DNA of 64,000 nt from Candidatus Aenigmatarchaeota archaeon. GTDB taxonomy: Archaea; Aenigmatarchaeota; Aenigmatarchaeia; QMZP01; JAFGSV01. The stretch spans positions 1 to 64,000 of the forward strand of contig JAFGFG010000006.1 of assembly GCA_016931255.1 (NCBI GenBank), given 5' to 3'. The translations under genes were made by a program, and so were the position numbers. The notes beneath the pieces were generated by a model. That model did not search any database and had not been told where the DNA came from. It worked only from the letters and a program-made list of their open reading frames with translations. Below, one piece after another: positions 48,823 to 59,176 of this stretch. Position 1 is the stretch's first letter. Every line of letters begins with the position of its first letter.

Positions 48823-49988
48823 TGAGGGATGTTGCAATAGTCGGGGTCGGAATGACCAAATTCGGCGAGCACTGGAAGAAGGGACTGCGGGAGCTCATAA
48901 GCGAAGCCGGCATAAAGGCAGTAGACGATGCAGGGATATCGGGAAAGGACATCCAGCTGATAGTCGGCGGAAGCATGTCTTCAGGCATATTCGCAGGTCA
49001 GGAGCATACAGGAGCACTTTTCACGGATTATCTCGGACTCAATCCCATACCGGCCATAAGAACCGAAGCTGCATGCGCATCATCATCTGTTGCGCTTTCA
49101 ACAGGTGTCATGGCTATTCAGTCAGGAAGATACAACTGCGTTGTCGTAGGCGGGGTGGAGAAGATGACTGATGTCTACGGAGGCCTTGCCACAACTGCGC
49201 TCGCAGGCGCAATGGACCGCGACAATGAAGCTCATTTCGGCCTTACGTTCCCGGGAGTCTATGCGCTCATGGCCAAGAGGCATATGCACCAGTACGGAAC
49301 AACAAGGGAGCAGATAGCAATGTCAGCTGTAAAGAACCATGAGAATGCCATGCATAATCCCAATGCGCAGTTCCACAGGAAGATAACTGTTGATGATGTT
49401 TTGAAGTCGCCGCTGGTGGCAGACCCACTAAGGCTTCTGGACTGCTCGCCCATTGCGGACGGCGCAGCCTCACTCATAATTGTTCCTGCTGACAAGGCGA
49501 AACAGTACACGGATACTCCCATCTACATAAGGGCTTCCTCGCAGGCCTCGGACACGCTGAGCCTTTACAGGAGATCTGACATAACAACCATCGGAGCCAC
49601 CATAACTGCTGCGCAGAATGCATACAAGCAGGCTGGCATGACAACAAAGGACATTCACTTCGCAGAGGTGCATGACTGCTTCACCATAAATGAGATAATA
49701 TCAACGGAGGACCTGGGTTTCGCCAGGAAGGGCGACGGAGGCCGCCTTCTACAGAGCGGGGAGACCATGATAGGCGGAAAGATACCTGTCAATACATCCG
49801 GCGGCCTTAAGGCAAAAGGGCATCCGGTCGGAGCCACAGGAGCAGCTCAGGTAATCGAGGCAGTGGAACAGCTCAGAGGCGATGCCGGAGGCAGGCAGGT
49901 AGACGGCGCTGAGAACGGGCTCACCCACAATGTCGGCGGCTCGGGCTCAACAGTTGTTGTCCATATATTTTCAAGGAACAGGAAGTGA
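48819..49988 (+). CDS. Acetyl-CoA acetyltransferase (thiolase)
   Basis: IRTEAACASSSVALSTGVMAIQSG; AEVHDCFTINEI; GGLKAKGHPVGATGAAQ. Confidence 0.93.
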   Translation: MMRDVAIVGVGMTKFGEHWKKGLRELISEAGIKAVDDAGISGKDIQLIVGGSMSSGIFAGQEHTGALFTDYLGLNPIPAIRTEAACASSSVALSTGVMAIQSGRYNCVVVGGVEKMTDVYGGLATTALAGAMDRDNEAHFGLTFPGVYALMAKRHMHQYGTTREQIAMSAVKNHENAMHNPNAQFHRKITVDDVLKSPLVADPLRLLDCSPIADGAASLIIVPADKAKQYTDTPIYIRASSQASDTLSLYRRSDITTIGATITAAQNAYKQAGMTTKDIHFAEVHDCFTINEIISTEDLGFARKGDGGRLLQSGETMIGGKIPVNTSGGLKAKGHPVGATGAAQVIEAVEQLRGDAGGRQVDGAENGLTHNVGGSGSTVVVHIFSRNRK

Positions 49989-49992
49989 TACA

Positions 49993-50400
49993 ATGCCTAC
50001 GGAAAAAGCAGTCGCACACCACTGGAGAAGGTTCTCAGAGAGGTACGGCCTCATAGGATCGAGATGCACGAGCTGCAAGCATTATTTTTACCCCACAAGC
50101 ATCATATGCCCGAAGTGCAGGAGGAAGGGGAAGATAGAGGAATTCAAATTCTCAGGGAAAGGAAATATATTTTCATACACAACAATCAGGATTGCTCCGG
50201 AGGGATTTGAAAAATACACTCCGTATGTAGTTGCGATTGTAGAACTTGAAGAGGGAGCAATGGTTGTTTCCCAGGTAGTTGACTGCAGCCCTGATGACGT
50301 GAGCATAGGAATGCCTGTTGAGTCAACCTTTAGGAAAATCAGGGAAGAAGGAAAATCAGGACTCATTCTTTACGGTTTCAAGTTCAGGCCGCTGAAGTGA
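49993..50400 (+). CDS. Zn-ribbon OB-fold (DUF35) protein
   Basis: GSRCTSCKHYFYPTSIICPKCRRKGKIEEFKFSGKGNIFSYTTI; start placed at ATG 49993. Confidence 0.92.
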   Translation: MPTEKAVAHHWRRFSERYGLIGSRCTSCKHYFYPTSIICPKCRRKGKIEEFKFSGKGNIFSYTTIRIAPEGFEKYTPYVVAIVELEEGAMVVSQVVDCSPDDVSIGMPVESTFRKIREEGKSGLILYGFKFRPLK

Positions 50401-50440
50401 CACCAAAAAGATTTAAAAGTAATCAAATACTGCTTAAATC

Positions 50441-51256
50441 ATGAAATTTGTTCTGGATTTCGACATGGCTGAAGAGATGGAGCTTGAATATCTGGAAGAT
50501 GATTACGAAGAGCCTAAAGGCAAGTCTGCACGCAGCAGATATGACGAGGACGAGGAAAAAGACAAAGAGTCATACAGGGCAAGGTTCCATCAGGACCTTT
50601 CAGGCGTGCATTTTGATGAGAATGACAAGACAATGAAAATAGAGTACGACCTTCTTTATGAGGAAATGGACCCACTTGTTGAGAAGAGCGAATATATTCA
50701 CGAACTTGAGAATCTGGAAAAAATCAATGTCACTGATGACATTATGCTTCTCCGTAACGAATTCGAGGAAAATACCACAGTCACAGAACCGTATCCTGCT
50801 GAAATGCTCGACGATGTAATGAGCATAGAGTATGAAGCACCCACATTCATAAACGGCCAGAAAACCTACCAGAGGATAGTATTCGAGGCTGATGTAGACG
50901 GTGAGAGTGTTTACGAGCTTACGCAGCGGAAATTCGGGAAAGCCGGGATAGATGCATCATCAGAATATGACAGCGAATTCAAGAGTGTCCTCTTCACCTC
51001 CATAGACGGCCACAGTGAAGGTGACGGGGGTAATTTCAATGAATTCTACCTCAACGGTGAAATAGGCGAGAATGCTGTTGACCTTCAGTCTGTCAAAAAG
51101 GGTGACATAATAGAGTGGAGATATGCGGAAGAGACGGACGGAAGCTGCGGCGGAGTACCGGACTTCTACTCAATACAGAATGCTCTTCAGTACAGCCTGA
51201 CTGCGCAGGCACAGGCCCAGACACTCGGCATACAGAAGCGTGCATACGGCTTATAG
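50441..51256 (+). CDS. Acidic protein with C-terminal DUF4430-like segment
   Basis: ESVYELTQRKFG...FNEFYLNGEIGENAVDLQSVKKGDIIEWRYAE resembles DUF4430; acidic N-terminus. Confidence 0.6.
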   Translation: MKFVLDFDMAEEMELEYLEDDYEEPKGKSARSRYDEDEEKDKESYRARFHQDLSGVHFDENDKTMKIEYDLLYEEMDPLVEKSEYIHELENLEKINVTDDIMLLRNEFEENTTVTEPYPAEMLDDVMSIEYEAPTFINGQKTYQRIVFEADVDGESVYELTQRKFGKAGIDASSEYDSEFKSVLFTSIDGHSEGDGGNFNEFYLNGEIGENAVDLQSVKKGDIIEWRYAEETDGSCGGVPDFYSIQNALQYSLTAQAQAQTLGIQKRAYGL

Positions 51257-52309
51257 CCTGCCTAATGCACTGGAGAACGGAAAATCAAAATCTATCCTCT
51301 CGCTTTCTTTTTTCAATGATTCCGCCCTGTCCATGAAAGATGTTATTGCGCTGAGGTCAAGGTCCCTGTATATCTCCCTGAGCATAAGCCCTGCGCTTAT
51401 GTCCTTTAACATTATTCTCTTCCATGCGGCCTCGTAAAGAGATAGCTTCGATGCGTCACCATTTCTGACGGCATTCGCTATTATCTCGGAAGCCTCTTTG
51501 GCTGCAAGGAAGCCGTAAGCAAGACCACCTCCTGACCACGGCTTTGTCTGCGATGCGGCATCTCCGACCAGTATCGCGCGGTTTTCATGTGTTTTCTTAA
51601 TGCCTATTGGTACAGGCGCGGCGCTCCTTTCCGAGGCATCGGAATGTTCCAGGCTGAAGAACTTCTCAAGTATTGGGAAGCTGAGCCTGTAACCTATGCA
51701 TCCGTATTCAGTTGTGCTCCCCCTCGGTATCTTCCAGAAGAAGCCGTCCTTCACAAGGCTCTTGTCAAACCACATTTCAACTGTGTCCGAGAAATCATCC
51801 TTTTTCTGGTGTATTATAAGACCATTCAGCACTTCAGGCGCATTGCCGCCTATCATCCTGGAAACAGCAGACCCCGCGCCGTCGCATCCTGCTGCAAAAC
51901 TGCTTTCAAAGTCATGCTTTGGCGTCCACAACCTGACTTTCTCCTGTGTCTGGTCAGCCCTCATGACCTTCTCCCCGAATCTTACATCAGCACCGCAGTC
52001 TGACGCATGCTCCGCCAGCATCCTGTCCATCAGGCCTCTGTTCACAACATACGCGGCTGTGTCATTCTTCCGGAATTCCAGCGTGGTGCCCATGAATGTT
52101 ATTTTAGCGCCTTTCACCTCATGATCGATTACAGCGCCTTTCACTTTTTTGGGTATCATTTCTATGAACCTTGGAGAAACAAGCCCTGAGCATGCCTTTC
52201 CACCTGCCCCGTCATGCTCCTCGAGAACAATAGTATCCATCCTTCCGGCGCACAGTGAAGCCAGATATGAACCAACAGGTCCGGCACCTACAACAGCCAG
52301 GTCATGCAT
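51251..52309 (-). CDS. Geranylgeranyl reductase family flavoprotein
   Basis: HDLAVVGAGPVGSYLASLCA FAD motif; GGKACSGLVSPR; ILVGDAASQTKPWSGGGLAYG. Confidence 0.88.
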   Translation of the reverse strand: MHDLAVVGAGPVGSYLASLCAGRMDTIVLEEHDGAGGKACSGLVSPRFIEMIPKKVKGAVIDHEVKGAKITFMGTTLEFRKNDTAAYVVNRGLMDRMLAEHASDCGADVRFGEKVMRADQTQEKVRLWTPKHDFESSFAAGCDGAGSAVSRMIGGNAPEVLNGLIIHQKKDDFSDTVEMWFDKSLVKDGFFWKIPRGSTTEYGCIGYRLSFPILEKFFSLEHSDASERSAAPVPIGIKKTHENRAILVGDAASQTKPWSGGGLAYGFLAAKEASEIIANAVRNGDASKLSLYEAAWKRIMLKDISAGLMLREIYRDLDLSAITSFMDRAESLKKESERIDFDFPFSSALGRL

Positions 52310-52360
52310 AATACTAATAAAAAGCATCATCATTAAATATACAAAATCAAATTGTGTTGA

Positions 52361-53257
52361 TTGGTGATTATTACGTCTAAAAGCTACAGGATGAATGTTA
52401 AAGGCATGGAGTTTGACTACAGGCTTCTGATGGCAATTCCCATAGTGCTGCTTCTCATATCAGCTGCAATCCTTGTAAACAAGTACAACACAACAGGTGA
52501 ATGGTTCGAGAGGAGCATAGAACTCAAGGGAGGAACACTCCTCAACATAAAGACCGGGAGCGATGTGTATGTTCCTGAGGTTGAGAGCATACTCGGCGAT
52601 GAATTCGGCTCGCTCGTCGTCAGAGGGCTGAGCGGCTTCGGGACGCATGGCATATCCATACAGATGGAAGACACTGCTGATTACGAAGCGGTTATAGACA
52701 AACTCGATGAGAACGGCGTCAATGTGATAGACTTCTCCCTGGAGAACGTGGGCTCGTCACTCAGCGATGTGTTCTGGTCCCAGGCACAGACAGGCATAAT
52801 AATAGCTTTCATAATGATGGGCATCATATCGTTCCTGGTTTTCAGGATATTTGTGCCTTCCCTGGCGATAATAATGTCCGCTGCATCTGATATCATAATA
52901 ACCCTTGCATTCATGCAGGTATTCGGCGTGGAATTCTCACTTGCTTCACTGGGCGCACTCCTCATGCTCATAGGTTATTCAGTTGACACGGACATAATGC
53001 TCACGAGCAGGCTCATCAGGGAGACGGACCATGACATGAAAATGAATGACAAGCTCAGGAATGCGCTCAAGACAGGACTCACGATGACATTCACGAGCAT
53101 AGGTGCTATGGCAGCAATTCTTATCGTGCCCCTTCCGGGAGTGCTCAACGACATAGCATCCGTCATACTTATCGGTCTTTCAGCTGACATAATCATGACA
53201 TGGCTGTTCAACTCCGTGATACTCAGGTGGTACTGCGAGTCAAGGGGGATGGGCTGA
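52361..53257 (+). CDS. secF: Protein translocase subunit SecF
   Basis: SIELKGGTLLNI; LMLIGYSVDTDIMLTSRLIRE; GLTMTFTSIGAMAAI. Confidence 0.92.
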   Translation: MVIITSKSYRMNVKGMEFDYRLLMAIPIVLLLISAAILVNKYNTTGEWFERSIELKGGTLLNIKTGSDVYVPEVESILGDEFGSLVVRGLSGFGTHGISIQMEDTADYEAVIDKLDENGVNVIDFSLENVGSSLSDVFWSQAQTGIIIAFIMMGIISFLVFRIFVPSLAIIMSAASDIIITLAFMQVFGVEFSLASLGALLMLIGYSVDTDIMLTSRLIRETDHDMKMNDKLRNALKTGLTMTFTSIGAMAAILIVPLPGVLNDIASVILIGLSADIIMTWLFNSVILRWYCESRGMG

Positions 53258-55071
53258 TGCTCAAATACTGGAGGATTCTCCTTCTCATGACAGTAGTCTT
53301 AGGAGCGCTGTTCTCAATAGGATTCACTGACAAGAGGAATGGCGTCGAGGTTGTTTATGTCACAAGGGAGTCACCTGCTTTTGGAGTGCTTGAGCAGGGA
53401 ATGGTACTGACGAGCCTTAACGGCGTTCCGGTCAAAAATTCCGGTGAATGGAATGCAATCATTGACGGATATTCAGGAAGCGCTACAATGACAACCAGCA
53501 CCGGCAAAATATATGATTTTATCTTCAATGAGACCACAGGAATCGAGGTGAAGGATGTGCAGAGGCTCAACCTGGACTTCGGACTTGACATCCAGGGAGG
53601 AACAAGGATAATACTCAAGCCGAAGACCAATGCCACAATGGACATGATAGAGCAGGTCAAGGGAACGCTGCAGACAAGGATGAATATCTACGGCCTGAAA
53701 GACATGCAGTTCACCACGCTTCAGTCATCTGACGGCAACTACATACAGATAGACGCAACAGGACTGAGCTCAGACATAGTCAATGACCTCCTGACATCCG
53801 AGGGCACATTCGTCGCGAAGATATCAAAGCCTGTTGAGATAAGCAATGGCAGGGGAACAATAGACCTCGGCGAGGGCAAGTACCCGATTGAGATAACGAA
53901 CAGCACAGTCACAGTCAACGGAGAGGAGATAGGTGATAACAGTACCTTCATGCTTGAGGGCATACTCTTCGAATACGTGAACACAACAGGCGGCTCAGCT
54001 CTTCTCACAGGAACAGTCTATGAAGGTAAGGACATAGAGCTGATATACACAGACCCCCAGCATTCAGGCATTGTCCCCGTAGGCAGCTTCTACAGGTTCT
54101 ATTTCACTGTCCTCGTCTCAAGCAACGGGGCCGAGAAGTTCGCAAAGGTCACGTCAGGGGTGCCAAGCCAGCTGGACCTTGACAGCGGTGACTACTACCT
54201 CAAGGACTGCATGATATATCTTTACCTTGACGGCAACCTCCAGTCATCACTTAGGATATCATCGACACTTGGAGGGCAGGCATATGCCACACCTCAGATA
54301 GAGGGAGGCAGGGATACAAGGGAGGATGCGACAGAGGAGAAGCTCAGGCTCCAGACAATACTGCGTTCAGGCTCGCTTCCAGTAAGCCTGGAAACATCAT
54401 CCATATCAATAATCTCCCCTACACTTGGCGCTAATTTCATACAGTCAGCGCTTCTCGCAGCACTGGCAGCGGGAATCGCTGTGATAACCATAATATTCAT
54501 AAGGTACAGGAGCCTCAGGGTGAGCATACCACTTGTGCTCACAGGACTCTCAGAGGCCGTGATAATACTGGGCATATCAGCATCCGGCGCGTATGATGCA
54601 GGCATATGGTCAATCGTGCTGCTCATAAACATCCTCATAATAGGCGGAGCCTGGTGGAAGCTTAAGGAATCCGATGCTTCGGCATGGCTTGGCGCGCTTC
54701 TCATACCAATGCTCGGATTAACCATGGGCTGGAACATAGACCTTCCTGCAATAGGCGGAATAATAGCAGCAATAGGAGTCGGCGTCGACCAGATGGTGGT
54801 CATAGCTGACGAAACACTTGGAGGCAGGAAGATAGCCAGGAAAATATACACGCTGAAAGACAGGATAGGCAAGGCGTTCTTCATAATATTCACAGCTGCT
54901 GCCACAACGATATCCGCGCTTCTTCCGCTCATGTTCGTGGCAGCCGGTGTGTTCATAAGAGGATTCGTGATAACCACAATAGTGGGAATACTGATAGGCA
55001 TATCAATAAGCAGGCCGGCATACGCAAAGGTGGTTGAACTCACTGCTGACCGTGTCAGAAAGGACGATTAA
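53257..55071 (+). CDS. secD: Protein translocase subunit SecD
   Basis: LDFGLDIQGGTRIILKPK; IGVGVDQMVVIADE; start ATG 53257 overlaps the secF stop codon. Confidence 0.92.
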   Translation: MLKYWRILLLMTVVLGALFSIGFTDKRNGVEVVYVTRESPAFGVLEQGMVLTSLNGVPVKNSGEWNAIIDGYSGSATMTTSTGKIYDFIFNETTGIEVKDVQRLNLDFGLDIQGGTRIILKPKTNATMDMIEQVKGTLQTRMNIYGLKDMQFTTLQSSDGNYIQIDATGLSSDIVNDLLTSEGTFVAKISKPVEISNGRGTIDLGEGKYPIEITNSTVTVNGEEIGDNSTFMLEGILFEYVNTTGGSALLTGTVYEGKDIELIYTDPQHSGIVPVGSFYRFYFTVLVSSNGAEKFAKVTSGVPSQLDLDSGDYYLKDCMIYLYLDGNLQSSLRISSTLGGQAYATPQIEGGRDTREDATEEKLRLQTILRSGSLPVSLETSSISIISPTLGANFIQSALLAALAAGIAVITIIFIRYRSLRVSIPLVLTGLSEAVIILGISASGAYDAGIWSIVLLINILIIGGAWWKLKESDASAWLGALLIPMLGLTMGWNIDLPAIGGIIAAIGVGVDQMVVIADETLGGRKIARKIYTLKDRIGKAFFIIFTAAATTISALLPLMFVAAGVFIRGFVITTIVGILIGISISRPAYAKVVELTADRVRKDD

Positions 55072-55646
55072 CCTATTGACCATTGCCCGTCTTTCACGCG
55101 GCTTACGTTTCCTTCAAGAACAAGACCCTCTGAAATGCTTACGCTTCCGGTGAAATCATATATCTCTATCTTATCGCCTTCAGCTGTTATGTTGGTGTTT
55201 TCGCTCATGACCATGTAATCGACATCCTCCAGTACAAGCTCGGGAATCTTCATGTATTCAATTGAATAATCTTCCATCCTGAGGTCCAGCCTGAGGTCGC
55301 TATCAGCAGGCATGAGCTGCGTCCTGTTGCTGTCGAAGTTAAATATAATAGTTCCCCTGAAATTTTCTATATCAGAATCAGGCGTGGTTATGTTTACCGC
55401 ATCACCGATGATGAGACTTACGCTTCCGGAGAGAAGCTTTATGGTCACGAAGTTGGTGATTTTCTTGGGTGTGCTGAAAAGCGTTCCGAATGGGGAACTT
55501 AACCAGTCACCTATGCTGCCTGTTGAATTCATGAATATGTCTTTAACGCCGGAGTTGCTCACTAGCGCTGAAGATGCGACTATTAGAACAGCGAATACAA
55601 TTGCCAGCAGTTTCCATTCAAAAAGACCTTTCATTTTAACCCTCAA
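55068..55646 (-). CDS. Membrane-anchored extracytoplasmic beta-rich protein of unknown function
   Basis: N-terminal hydrophobic segment KLLAIVFAVLIVASSALV; no recognised domain. Confidence 0.65.
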   Translation of the reverse strand: MRVKMKGLFEWKLLAIVFAVLIVASSALVSNSGVKDIFMNSTGSIGDWLSSPFGTLFSTPKKITNFVTIKLLSGSVSLIIGDAVNITTPDSDIENFRGTIIFNFDSNRTQLMPADSDLRLDLRMEDYSIEYMKIPELVLEDVDYMVMSENTNITAEGDKIEIYDFTGSVSISEGLVLEGNVSRVKDGQWSIG

Positions 55647-55716
55647 TAAACATTTGTACTTTCTAATTTAAACTTATATGACTCTAAATATATAATCTAA
55701 TTCATCAGGGGACATC

Positions 55717-56892
55717 ATGTATCTTAATATGCCATTCGGACTCGGAGACGGGGGTGACATAGTGTCATGGCTCGTATGGATAATATTCTTCATGGTATTC
55801 TTCATGTTCTACCCTAGGATAATGCTGTCACAAATAATGTGGAAGCTTGAGGCAAGCGCCAGGAAGCTTGAGGAACTTTCACTTAAATCCAAGAAGCTGC
55901 TGATAAATGAGATAAGCAGAAAGCCGACAAAGGAACTAAAAGATGATGTCAACAGATTCTTTGAGTTCTTCATGATAACACCTGTCAGCCTCGACCCAGC
56001 AGGCATTGTGAAGAAGTTCGACCACCTGATAAAAAACGAAAGGGAGCGGTTCAGGTACTTTACCGAACAGGTATGCCCGAAGATGGACGATGAGAGGAAA
56101 GCGAACATCCAGATGGGCTTTGCAGGCGGAATAGAGCTTTACACACTCGCCAAGATAGTGAGGCACTACATCGAGATGATAAAGAAGACAAAGTCATACC
56201 AGATAGCCATGATAATACAGATGCAGATTCCCATGATAGAGCGCATAGCCAAGGCACTTTTCGAGGGAACAAAGACGCTTGCAAGGGGAGAGCCGATAGG
56301 CGATGCGGTCGGCCCGTGGGTCGTTGCCAAGATGATTGACGGAAAGACAACAGAGATCGAGGAAGAAGTCGTGATGTTCAGGAAGAAGTCAGACGGGCGT
56401 AATCTTTTCCTTCTCAAGGCCAGAGGCCCCGGAGGCAGGATAGGATATCCCGGCAAGGCTGTTGAGAAACTGATAAAGAAGTACAAAATAGACAAGGTCG
56501 TCACAATAGACGCGGCAGCAAAGCTCGAGGGAGAGAAGACAGGATCCATAGCAGAAGGCGTCGGCATCGCAATGGGCGGTCCCGGCGTTGAAAGAACCTA
56601 CATCGAGGACGCTGTTGTCAGGGCAAACATACCAATGGACAGCATAGTTGTCAAGATGTCATCCGAGGAAGCCATAATGCCTCTCAGGAAGTCTATGATA
56701 AACGCACTTCCGTATGTCATGGATTCACTTCAAAGAAGCATCTCGCGCTCGAAGAAGGGCACTAACATAATAGTCGTCGGCGTTGGCAACACATCAGGCG
56801 TCGGAAACAGCAAAACAGATGCAGAGAAGACAGCCAAATGGGTAGAAAGCTACGAGAAGAAGCTTAAAGAAGCTAAGAAAAAGGCGAACTGA
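55717..56892 (+). CDS. DUF1512 family protein
   Basis: N-terminal TM, FFMFYPRIMLSQIMWKLEASARKLEEL; GDAVGPWVVAKM; TIDAAAKLEGEKTGSIAEGVGIAMGGPGVERTYIED. Confidence 0.85.
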   Translation: MYLNMPFGLGDGGDIVSWLVWIIFFMVFFMFYPRIMLSQIMWKLEASARKLEELSLKSKKLLINEISRKPTKELKDDVNRFFEFFMITPVSLDPAGIVKKFDHLIKNERERFRYFTEQVCPKMDDERKANIQMGFAGGIELYTLAKIVRHYIEMIKKTKSYQIAMIIQMQIPMIERIAKALFEGTKTLARGEPIGDAVGPWVVAKMIDGKTTEIEEEVVMFRKKSDGRNLFLLKARGPGGRIGYPGKAVEKLIKKYKIDKVVTIDAAAKLEGEKTGSIAEGVGIAMGGPGVERTYIEDAVVRANIPMDSIVVKMSSEEAIMPLRKSMINALPYVMDSLQRSISRSKKGTNIIVVGVGNTSGVGNSKTDAEKTAKWVESYEKKLKEAKKKAN

Positions 56893-59110
56893 AATCAATG
56901 GGAAGAACATCTTCCTCTGCGCTTTCCTGAGTATTTCTTGCGGGCTGAATGCTCATTCTTGACAGGGTCCTTCTGACATCATCAACCACGGCGGGCTCAA
57001 CACATATCACATCAACACCCTGCTTTACCAGCATCTCGATGTTCCAGTCTGTTATGTATTTCTGGCTGAGAGTCACCGAGCATACGGAACCTGTTTCAGC
57101 ACACCTCCCTTTCACAGACTTCACGAATTCAAGGACAGCATCATGTATGTTTTCATCAGGCTCTTTCAGTCCCATTGAAAGCTGTATGAGCGGGTCAATG
57201 TCGATGTTAACGAGAGTTGTGTCTTCATTTATTATTTCCCTGTTCTGGAATGCCATTGCAGGGGTCTTCACAGATATTCCGTATATGCATCCCGCAGGAA
57301 GCTGATGGCGCATGCTCCTGACATCCTCAACTCCCCTGACAACAGGTATCAGTATTCCGGCAGGAGTCCTGTTCTCTATGAACCGTCTTGCCAGGTCGGA
57401 TGCCCACTGCATTGACTGCTCGTTATTAGGGGATAACCATAATTCACCCGGAGATGTTGCAGGGGAAGAAAGCAAATCAGGCTCCGATGGTATGTTGTAG
57501 ATTATGCTGCCCTCAGCATTATGAACCCTTCCAACCATCTCGGGTCCTGTTTTTGCGAATATTTTCACATTTCTGGGAACAGATACAGCTTCACTGCCTG
57601 TTGCTGTCTCAACCAGCGGATTCTCAAATGGCATTGGAAGGGATTCTCCGGGATTATTTGCTTCTTCATACATCGCAGGGAAGTTGATGTCAGGTGGCGA
57701 TGGAGGCGCAAACGGGTCTTTTTCCTCTGTCTCCTGAGCAGGCTGGCTGAAGTCGCTATACATTTCATTATCGTCTTCCGAAGGGGTTGATTCTGCAAGT
57801 ACAGCCTTTACGACCTTTCCCTGGTCAGCTATGATTTTCACAGTGTCCCCTTCCTTTAGTATATGGGTCGCATTCTGGGTTGAGGAAAGCGCCGGCATGT
57901 TCATCTCCCTTGAAAGGATGCCGAAGTTGCACAGCCGGCTTCCTTCGTCCGTTATGGCAGCTGATGCGTTGATTGCCGCAATGACATTCTTCGGGTCCGA
58001 GTTCTTTGAAACAGCTATGCTTCCTGCTCCGAATGTTCCCATTGAACCATCCTCGGCAAGCAAGACAGAGCCCGTTGCCGTGCCTCTCGAGACGAACCTT
58101 CCTGTTACGAGCACCTCTTCGTGGGAATGCTCATCATGGTTCGGGCTTATCTCATAATTGCCGTCTTTTACGTCGTTTATTGAAATCTTGTTCCTTCCTA
58201 TGCACCAGTCTATAATCTTCTGGCTGTTCCCGGTGGAAATGCTCCTCGCGACCTCAAACAGCTTCTTCATCTCTGACTCCGAAACAACCTGGGCGTCCAT
58301 CCTGCTTCCGGGCACATGGTATCTCTCAGTGGCGCCTGTCATTTCATTCCTTTCAAACATCCACATCTTCTTCGATATGTTTTTCTCAATAAGATTTCCA
58401 TTGGCATCCAGAAGGTATTCATCAGGTGTTACTATGCCTGATGTTATGGCGCTTCCGAGTCCCCATGATGCCTCGATGAGCGTCTTGTCCCCTCCGAATC
58501 CTGTCATCATTATGCCGCTTTTCTCCGATGGCGCCATTTTCTGGACAATCACAGACACGCTACTCACGCCGCCTGTTTTTTCCTGGTATTTTTTCGTATG
58601 CGGAAAGAACAGCGACGCCCAGCACAGCTTCACATGCCTGATGAGGTCTTCTTCACCAGTGACATTCAGGAAACTGTCCAGAACACCCGCATAGCTTGAT
58701 GAACCGGTTCTCATGGCCGCACACCTCACAGCCACGATATCATAGGTCCTTCCTGCCTTTATCATACTCAGGGCCGCCTGCGCCGCCCTGACGTCATCTG
58801 ACACGGAGATGTCTGCGTAAGCGGTTGATATTTCCTTTCTCACTTCCTCTGGCATGAAAGCATTCGCAAATATTACCCTTATACTTTCCATGGCTTTCTT
58901 CATTTCATGGATGCTTCCGCCATGTGATGCAAGGATGTCCTCCAGCTTGTCCCTGAGCACGTTCCTTGTCAGAAATATCTCAAGCGCCTCAGGGCTTATG
59001 ACAAAACCCGACTGCACGGGATATCCGCCTTTTTTCAGCATGCAGAGAACTGATGATTTCGTTCCCATCTCATCATTCTCTCCGACATCATCAAGCCTGG
59101 TTATGTACAA
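56873..59110 (-). CDS. Divergent phosphoenolpyruvate synthase-like protein, probable pseudoenzyme
   Basis: ATP-grasp-like VIVQKMAPSEKSGIMMTG...EASWGLGSAITSGIVTPDEYLLD; phosphohistidine-domain equivalent reads TDEGSRLCNFGILSREMNMPAL (usual TSHAAI His replaced). Confidence 0.8.
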   Translation of the reverse strand: MYITRLDDVGENDEMGTKSSVLCMLKKGGYPVQSGFVISPEALEIFLTRNVLRDKLEDILASHGGSIHEMKKAMESIRVIFANAFMPEEVRKEISTAYADISVSDDVRAAQAALSMIKAGRTYDIVAVRCAAMRTGSSSYAGVLDSFLNVTGEEDLIRHVKLCWASLFFPHTKKYQEKTGGVSSVSVIVQKMAPSEKSGIMMTGFGGDKTLIEASWGLGSAITSGIVTPDEYLLDANGNLIEKNISKKMWMFERNEMTGATERYHVPGSRMDAQVVSESEMKKLFEVARSISTGNSQKIIDWCIGRNKISINDVKDGNYEISPNHDEHSHEEVLVTGRFVSRGTATGSVLLAEDGSMGTFGAGSIAVSKNSDPKNVIAAINASAAITDEGSRLCNFGILSREMNMPALSSTQNATHILKEGDTVKIIADQGKVVKAVLAESTPSEDDNEMYSDFSQPAQETEEKDPFAPPSPPDINFPAMYEEANNPGESLPMPFENPLVETATGSEAVSVPRNVKIFAKTGPEMVGRVHNAEGSIIYNIPSEPDLLSSPATSPGELWLSPNNEQSMQWASDLARRFIENRTPAGILIPVVRGVEDVRSMRHQLPAGCIYGISVKTPAMAFQNREIINEDTTLVNIDIDPLIQLSMGLKEPDENIHDAVLEFVKSVKGRCAETGSVCSVTLSQKYITDWNIEMLVKQGVDVICVEPAVVDDVRRTLSRMSIQPARNTQESAEEDVLPIDFSSPFS

Positions 59111-59176
59111 AAAAACACCCTGTAGATTATTGTTCTGACATGTTTATAATCTTTGGGAGATTCCCGCAGAATGCGG

